64,000 bases of DNA from an uncultured bacterium (GTDB lineage: Bacteria > Actinomycetota > Coriobacteriia > Coriobacteriales > Coriobacteriaceae), in contig CAJMOP010000001.1 of assembly GCA_905215115.1 (NCBI GenBank), forward strand, positions 12,155-76,154. Reading direction: 5' to 3'. The position numbers and the translations under genes are program-made. Below the pieces are notes generated by a model. That model was not told where the DNA came from, made no database searches, and was given only the letters and a program-made list of their open reading frames with translations. Below are positions 59,641-64,000 of the stretch, one piece after another. The stretch's first letter is position 1; every line of letters begins with the position of its first letter.

Positions 59641-61002
59641 TTGTCTCGACTGAACAAAGGGGCCGCTGAGCAGCGTTTTCCACTGCCCGTCTTGCTCCAA
59701 AAGCTAGCCTGCGTCATGGCCGTGGCGCTCGCGCTGGTGTGCGCGGGGGCATATGCGCCCACGACCGCCCAGGCGCTTGAGACCGCAAAGATTACCGCCC
59801 GACCCAACACCGGTTCGGGCAGCGATGTGGTCGGCGGCACCGAGACGCGCATTACCTGGGAAGTTCAGGCCGATGCCGACGAGGAGCTGAGCGGTCTTTC
59901 TTTGACGTTTGTCGACGGCACGACGTTTGGTACCGATGACACGCGATTGACGATGCTCTCGGGCGAGGACCTCATGGATCGTACGCCCATGAAACCCACG
60001 TGCAAGGCTGACGGCCAGACGCTCAAGATTGACTTTGGCGAGACGGCGCCTGCCGGCGGCTTTTTCCGTGTCGAGGTTTACGGCGTGACCTTCCCCGTCG
60101 AGGGCGGTGACGAGGCCTTTAGCGGCACCTACACTTTGGCCGATGGTTCGACCAAGAAGATCTCCAAGATTCCGTCGGTGGAGATCAAGGGCGTGACGGC
60201 ATTCGATAACTTCCTGGCCGACCTTAAGGAGCAGCCGTGGGTCGAGGCATGGAATTCCAACATGTTCCTTCGCCTGTTCCTGAACCCGGTCATTTTGGTC
60301 CAGAGCCTGCCGATCGTCTTCAAAGGCTTCCTCATGTCGCTTTCGATCGTGCTTGTGGCGTTTCCGCTGGCAATTCCCTTCGGTTTTGCCCTGTCGCTCA
60401 TGCGCATCTCTAAGTCGCGCATCCTGCGCTGTTTTGCCGGCATCTATGTGAATATCATTCGCGGTACGCCGGCGTTCCTGCAGATCTATATCGCGTTTTT
60501 CGGTCTGCCGCTGGCCGGTGTCAAAGTGGACGACTATGTGCTGGGTGTTATCGTCATGGCCATGAACTCGTCTGCGTACCTGTGCGAGATCTTCCGTGCC
60601 GGTATTCAGTCGATCCCCAAGGGCCAAAACGAGGCTGCTCGCTCGCTGGGTATGAATGCCTTCCAGACGCTGCTCTATGTCATGATTCCGCAGACGTTCC
60701 GCAATGTCCTGCCTACGCTGACCAGCGAGTTTATCCTGCTCTACAAGGACACGTCGCTGCTTGCCGCCGTGGGTGTCGTCGAGATCGTCATGAACGCCCG
60801 CACCATCGTGGCCACGACGGGCTCCATCACGCCGTATGTGGTTGCCGCCCTGTTCTATCTGGTCATTACCCTGCCGCTTGCGCGCTTGGTGAGCGGTCTT
60901 GAGGCGAGACTTCTGGGGACGGCCGAAACCAAAAAGAAGCGTCCCACCAAGAGCGCCGGACAGGTTGTCGCGACGCCCGCCGATCATATCGCCGGTCTGT
61001 AA
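59641..61002 (+). CDS. Amino-acid ABC permease with N-terminal extracytoplasmic domain
   Basis: 453 residues. A signal-peptide-like helix (about 20-40, ACVMAVALALVCAGAYA) leads to an extracytoplasmic region of about 150 residues with a beta-rich look (TRITWEVQADADEELSGLSL). From about residue 215 a HisM/GlnP-type permease follows, with EIFRAGIQSIPKGQNEAARSLGM as the EAA coupling loop. Usual permeases of this class are about 220 residues, so the N-terminal half is an addition whose fold I do not recognise. TTG 59641 follows TAGGAG at 5 nt; earlier in-frame starts would cover the preceding hairpin and are less likely. Confidence 0.85.
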   Translation: MSRLNKGAAEQRFPLPVLLQKLACVMAVALALVCAGAYAPTTAQALETAKITARPNTGSGSDVVGGTETRITWEVQADADEELSGLSLTFVDGTTFGTDDTRLTMLSGEDLMDRTPMKPTCKADGQTLKIDFGETAPAGGFFRVEVYGVTFPVEGGDEAFSGTYTLADGSTKKISKIPSVEIKGVTAFDNFLADLKEQPWVEAWNSNMFLRLFLNPVILVQSLPIVFKGFLMSLSIVLVAFPLAIPFGFALSLMRISKSRILRCFAGIYVNIIRGTPAFLQIYIAFFGLPLAGVKVDDYVLGVIVMAMNSSAYLCEIFRAGIQSIPKGQNEAARSLGMNAFQTLLYVMIPQTFRNVLPTLTSEFILLYKDTSLLAAVGVVEIVMNARTIVATTGSITPYVVAALFYLVITLPLARLVSGLEARLLGTAETKKKRPTKSAGQVVATPADHIAGL

Positions 61003-61014
61003 GGAGGTCCTGTC

Positions 61015-61764
61015 ATGAGTGAAACGAATTCCAACGAGGTCGTTGTCAGCATCAAGAACCTCCAAAAGGCTTTTGGCGATAACGTGGTTCTGCGTGATAT
61101 CGATCTGGACGTGCACAAGGGTGAGGTCGTTGTGGTCCTGGGCCCCTCGGGCTCGGGCAAGTCGACGATGCTTCGCTGTATCAATCGCCTGGAGCATCCC
61201 ACGAGCGGCTCGATTGTCGTTGAGGGCGTGGATGTGTGTGCCAAGGGCGTCGACCTCAATAAGGTACGTACGCACTTGGGCATGGTGTTTCAGCAGTTCA
61301 ACCTGTTCCCACACCTGTCGGTCAAAAAGAACGTCATGCTTGCGCAGCAAAAGGTGCTCAAGCGCAGTAAGGAAGAGGCCGAGAAGATCGCCATCGAGGA
61401 GCTGACCAAGGTCGGCCTGGCCGAGCGCATCGATTTTATGCCGAGTCAGCTTTCGGGCGGCCAGCAGCAGCGCGTCGCCATCGCCCGCGCCCTGTCGATG
61501 AACCCGCACGTGATGCTCTTTGACGAGGCCACGTCGGCGCTCGACCCCGAGCTCGTCCGCGATGTATTGGGCGTCATGCGCGACCTGGCACGTGACGGTA
61601 TGACCATGATCGTGGTAACGCACGAGATGGGCTTTGCCCGCGATGTCGCCGACCGCGTCGTCTTTATGGACGGCGGCGTCATTGTAGAAGAGGGTACGCC
61701 GAGTGAGGTCTTCGACCACCCCAAGAGCGAGCGCACCAAGGCGTTCTTGGGCAATATCTCGTAG
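61015..61764 (+). CDS. Polar amino-acid ABC transporter ATPase (GlnQ/HisP type)
   Basis: 249-residue ATPase. Walker [14 protein letters not shown] near residue 45, Q-loop [13 protein letters not shown], signature [16 protein letters not shown], Walker [15 protein letters not shown], and switch His in [19 protein letters not shown] 61015 follows AAGGAGG. Completes the three-gene importer with the binding protein and fused permease. Confidence 0.96.
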   Translation: MSETNSNEVVVSIKNLQKAFGDNVVLRDIDLDVHKGEVVVVLGPSGSGKSTMLRCINRLEHPTSGSIVVEGVDVCAKGVDLNKVRTHLGMVFQQFNLFPHLSVKKNVMLAQQKVLKRSKEEAEKIAIEELTKVGLAERIDFMPSQLSGGQQQRVAIARALSMNPHVMLFDEATSALDPELVRDVLGVMRDLARDGMTMIVVTHEMGFARDVADRVVFMDGGVIVEEGTPSEVFDHPKSERTKAFLGNIS

Positions 61765-61785
61765 CCGGTTGATGTAACTGCCGTT

Positions 61786-61829
61786 ACAAAAGAGCGGGGC
61801 TGGACTTGAATCCAGCCCCGCTCTTTTGT
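61786..61829. terminator. Bidirectional terminator between amino-acid transporter and flavodoxin
   Basis: ACAAAAGAGCGGGGCTGGA (61786-61804) pairs with TCCAGCCCCGCTCTTTTGT (61811-61829) over a 6-nt loop. A-rich one side and T-rich the other, so it works for both convergent transcripts. Confidence 0.92.
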
Positions 61830-61879
61830 AGGGATGGGGATGCGCTTTGATGCAGGCTCTCTTGGAGACCCTGGGTTCG

Positions 61880-62299
61880 TTACGCGAGCTCGGCTCCGAG
61901 GGCCTTGCAAGCGGTCTCGCCCTCGTCGTCGGGCGCGTCGTAGCAGATGGTGGAGTCCACGACGTTGACGCCTGCCTCGTCGGCGTCCGCCTTCCAGTTG
62001 TCCATCCATTCGCCCTCGGCCCACGAATAAGAGCCAAAGAGGACGACCTTCTTGTCGCCGAGGGTCTCCTTGACCTCATCCCACATGGGCCGGAACTCAT
62101 CGTATTCAAGCTCCTCGGAACCCATGGCGGGGCAGCCGAAGGCGAAGGCATCATATTCGGCGACCTTGTCGGCAGAGAAGTCGGCGCAGGAGATGACCTC
62201 TGCCTCGGCGCCGGCACCGGTTGCGCCCTCGGCAACGAAGTTTGCCATGGCCTCGGTGTTGCCTGTGCCGCTCCAGTAGACGACTGCGATCTTGCTCAT
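61880..62299 (-). CDS. Flavodoxin
   Basis: 139-residue short-chain flavodoxin. FMN phosphate loop VVYWSGTGNTEAMA near residue 7, FAFGCPAMGSEELE, and FGSYSWAEGEWMDNW around the isoalloxazine. It can replace ferredoxin as electron carrier under low iron. ATG 62299 follows AAGGAAG on the minus strand. The next gene upstream, a DUF3793 protein on the same strand, has a DtxR/IdeR-like motif ahead of it, consistent with iron control. Confidence 0.94.
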   Translation of the reverse strand: MSKIAVVYWSGTGNTEAMANFVAEGATGAGAEAEVISCADFSADKVAEYDAFAFGCPAMGSEELEYDEFRPMWDEVKETLGDKKVVLFGSYSWAEGEWMDNWKADADEAGVNVVDSTICYDAPDDEGETACKALGAELA

Positions 62300-62345
62300 A
62301 TGTCTTCCTTTCGGTTGTGCGGCGTGCGGCCGCGTTTTGTATGCT

Positions 62346-63050
62346 CTATCGGGTTGCCTGGGCAAGTTGCGCCAAGCTGCAGCCCTGCTGATAGACAAAG
62401 GTGAGGTATTGAGTGCAAGCGCGGTAGGCGTCAAACATCGCAAGCGCTTGCTCGACATCCGTGTAGACCTTCCAAGCTCCAAAGACCTTGTAGTTCTCGC
62501 CGCGCTGGACGATAAACTCGTGCACGTCGTCGTAGGGATATCCAAGGAAGTAGCCTATTTCGTGCGGAAACTCGCAGGTGCAGTCGTTGCTGCAGCTAGC
62601 TTGCTGGGGTAGTGCGCATCGAGTCTGGCTACAAGCGCATTCCGCGACGTTATTGCTCGCGAGCGTGATGCGTGATGCCAAATGCACAAGGCATGTCGAA
62701 AGGTCTCTCGTGTCGTAGCCTTCCGAGGCGAGCGCTGTTTGGGCGCGAGGGTCTGCGAAATAGGTGGCGAGGCTTTTGGCTCGGTACACGTACACGAGTG
62801 CTCCGCAGGGCCGCCAGACCAAAACACTCAGGTGGATGCCGAGCGGGTCAAGCTCGCGATTGCACTGGGCGATAACGTCGAGCAGGCGTGCTCGGCGTTC
62901 TGCGATGGTTTCGGTTGTGGTCGAGCCGTTCCCGTGGGCGTAGGTGCCTGGATAGGTAAAGAGCGATGCCGGCTTGATGCCCGCGAGCGTGGGGGAGCAG
63001 TTGCGCACGACCGCTGCCTGAAACGTTGGGATGTCTATGGTTCGAGTCAC
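62346..63050 (-). CDS. DUF3793 family protein with Cys-rich insert
   Basis: 234 residues, recognised by the family-specific FPHEIGYFLGYPYDDVHEF and NYKVFGAWKVY. Function unknown; in other anaerobes the family tends to lie beside flavodoxin and iron-uptake genes, as here. A stretch between residues 138 and 159 carries six cysteines (CAC, C, C, C, C), which might bind metal or an Fe-S cluster. GTG 63050 follows AAGGAG. Transcribed ahead of flavodoxin. Confidence 0.8.
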   Translation of the reverse strand: MTRTIDIPTFQAAVVRNCSPTLAGIKPASLFTYPGTYAHGNGSTTTETIAERRARLLDVIAQCNRELDPLGIHLSVLVWRPCGALVYVYRAKSLATYFADPRAQTALASEGYDTRDLSTCLVHLASRITLASNNVAECACSQTRCALPQQASCSNDCTCEFPHEIGYFLGYPYDDVHEFIVQRGENYKVFGAWKVYTDVEQALAMFDAYRACTQYLTFVYQQGCSLAQLAQATR

Positions 63051-63073
63051 GGCGCTCCTTACGGATCTAAACT

Positions 63074-63082
63074 GTTAGCCTA
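63074..63082. promoter_or_regulatory. Candidate iron-regulator (DtxR/IdeR-like) half site
   Basis: GTTAGCCTA matches the conserved half of the known actinobacterial iron box (TTAGGTTAGSCTAACCTAA); the other half is poor. It lies 24 nt upstream of the DUF3793 start. Suggestive only. Confidence 0.3.
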
Positions 63083-63178
63083 GGAAAACTTATACACGAA
63101 AGTAAGCCATGGTCAACAAAAAAGTTTGAAGAGGGAAACTAATTGACCGAACAGACATGATTTTGGGTTAAGATGGGG

Positions 63179-63195
63179 ACACCCCATGGGGGTAT
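63179..63195. promoter_or_regulatory. CsoR-type copper operator
   Basis: ACACCCC-AT-GGGGGTAT, i.e. ATACCCCCATGGGGTGT on the other strand, closely fits the ATACCC…GGGTAT dyads bound by copper-sensing CsoR. It lies 29 nt before the HMA protein start and just after a TTAAGAT -10-like box, a repressing position. Confidence 0.65.
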
Positions 63196-63224
63196 CTAGA
63201 TAGTGCTACTTGAAAGGGGAGCGC

Positions 63225-63608
63225 ATGAGTGACTTGCTCAACCCTGCGAATCTCATCGTGCTGGCCGTCATTGCCGTCGGCATGTTTTTTGGACTGCGTC
63301 GCATTGCCGCTTCGACACACGGGAAGAGTTGCTGCAGCGATGGTACGAGCGGCAAGAAGGCCAAAAAGGTTGTTGTGGTGGATACCGATGCGTCACACTA
63401 TCCCTATAGCGATGAGCTGCTCATCGGCGGCATGAGCTGTGACGGCTGCGCTCAGAACGTAGCCAATGCCCTCAATGCGCTGGATGGCGTGTGGGCAACG
63501 GTGACGTATGCGGACCACACGGCACGCGTGCGCTCTAAGCAGCCGGTTGATCGTGGTGTCCTCGAGACGGCCGTGAAAGACGCGGGCTACTACGTCATGA
63601 CGCTGTAA
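63225..63608 (+). CDS. Membrane-anchored heavy-metal-associated (HMA) domain protein
   Basis: 127 residues. One N-terminal helix (about 6-25, NPANLIVLAVIAVGMFFGL), a short linker with a CC pair (KSCCSDG), then an HMA domain from about residue 62 with the metal motif GMSCDGC and the C-terminal DAGYYV. Free CopZ chaperones lack the helix, so this is probably a membrane-tethered copper carrier or sensor. ATG 63225 follows GAAAGGGGAG. The upstream CsoR-type dyad supports copper induction. No copper ATPase is in view. Confidence 0.85.
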   Translation: MSDLLNPANLIVLAVIAVGMFFGLRRIAASTHGKSCCSDGTSGKKAKKVVVVDTDASHYPYSDELLIGGMSCDGCAQNVANALNALDGVWATVTYADHTARVRSKQPVDRGVLETAVKDAGYYVMTL

Positions 63609-63634
63609 GCGCCGCCCTGGATGCGCTTCCTTGG

Positions 63635-64000
63635 CTAGGCTCGTCCGCGCAGTTCGATGTCTTGGATGTCGTCGAAGTCGATGGCGATGTCTCGGAGCTT
63701 GAGGAGCTTGAAGGCGGGGAGCGCCTCGTCGAGGATGCCGGTGCGGCTGCGATAGCCGTATGTATCGTAATAGGTGACACGAACCAAGTCGCCACGTTTG
63801 AGACCCTCGAGCTTTTTAGAAAGTACGAGGGCTTTTTCTTCCGTGAGCTCACGTTTTGACTCGACGGTGATTTCCTGCTTGCGCACGAGTTCGTAGTATC
63901 CCGTGAGGGCGGCAAAGGGCATAAACTGCGCGGCGCGGTTGGCGCGCACGGCACCGTTGGCAGTGAGCTTGGGGTCGGCGGCGCGGCGCCTGCCCTCGGG
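63635..64000 (-). CDS. YolD-like family protein (5' end outside window)
   Basis: Minus-strand frame open to the right edge, so the N-terminus is outside. The visible 121 codons include NRAAQFMPFAALTGYYELV, ESKRELTEEKALVLSKKL and the C-terminal AIDFDDIQDIEL, matching the YolD-like family. GTG 63949 could start a shorter form, but the preceding residues PKLTANGAVR look like continuing protein. YolD-like genes usually sit next to a Y-family polymerase of the UvrX type, which would be expected just beyond this window. Confidence 0.75.
   Translation of the reverse strand, partial: PEGRRRAADPKLTANGAVRANRAAQFMPFAALTGYYELVRKQEITVESKRELTEEKALVLSKKLEGLKRGDLVRVTYYDTYGYRSRTGILDEALPAFKLLKLRDIAIDFDDIQDIELRGRA

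Noticed and set aside
59704..62235. An 843-codon minus-strand frame across the amino-acid transporter
   Set aside because: Crosses two well-supported plus-strand genes and a strong bidirectional terminator; composition is that of an antisense artefact.

Overview
The window is GC-rich and densely coded. It looks like the chromosome of an anaerobic actinobacterium of the Coriobacteriia, most probably Collinsella or a close relative. That placement is an inference from whiA next to rapZ and gap-pgk-tpiA-secG, an oxygen-sensitive class III ribonucleotide reductase, many uncoupled uptake systems for host-derived nutrients, and strong actinobacterial codon bias. No plasmid, phage or CRISPR structure is present.

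Region 1 (1-5.2 kb) holds the 3' end of uvrA, a YbaK-type tRNA deacylase, murJ and uvrC. Region 2 (5.2-15.9 kb) is a self-contained sialic-acid utilisation locus: a family-5 binding lipoprotein, a permease, a fused permease-ATPase, a second ATPase, two tandem CE7-like esterases (the second lacking its catalytic serine), N-acetylneuraminate lyase, a ROK kinase and ManNAc-6-P epimerase. It sits inside what is usually an unbroken actinobacterial block, uvrC-rapZ-(yvcK)-whiA-gap-pgk-tpiA-secG. Region 3 (16-24.1 kb) resumes that block with rapZ, whiA, gap, pgk, tpiA, gpmI and secG, interrupted by a REP-associated tyrosine transposase with matching hairpins at both ends.

Region 4 (24.2-30.3 kb) is a complete five-gene oligopeptide ABC transporter. 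Region 5 (30.3-37 kb) carries tRNA-Leu, a PAS-GAF-PP2C phosphatase with a fused STAS/anti-sigma-kinase protein, a tRNA cluster (Gly, Cys, Gly), a GH13 glucosidase and a tRNA pair (Gly, Val). Region 6 (37-42.6 kb) has nrdD-nrdG behind an NrdR box, then folate genes folE, an HD hydrolase and folB.

Region 7 (42.6-58.5 kb) is a mixed housekeeping and accessory stretch: metalloprotease, dipeptidase, SlyD-type isomerase with a UreE-like protein, Cof phosphatase, PerR-like regulator, acylphosphatase, two Gfo/Idh oxidoreductases, RNase HI, LysR regulator divergent from metY, secreted and membrane proteins, PanE-like reductase, cyclase, an Fe-S aldo/keto reductase and endonuclease IV. Region 8 (58.6-64 kb) has a polar amino-acid ABC transporter, a flavodoxin with a DUF3793 protein, a membrane-anchored HMA copper protein behind a CsoR-type operator, and a partial YolD-like gene.

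The most unusual signal is not in proteins. The intergenic spaces carry long, nested fold-back elements: an outer inverted repeat of about 20-30 bp around spacers and an inner hairpin. At least three (about 30.3, 30.6 and 40.2 kb) share spacer motifs while their arms differ in a base-pair-preserving way; a second family forms a matched pair around a Gfo/Idh gene (56.4 and 57.6 kb). A second recurrent pattern is a terminator-like hairpin between the binding-protein gene and the membrane genes in all three ABC transporters.
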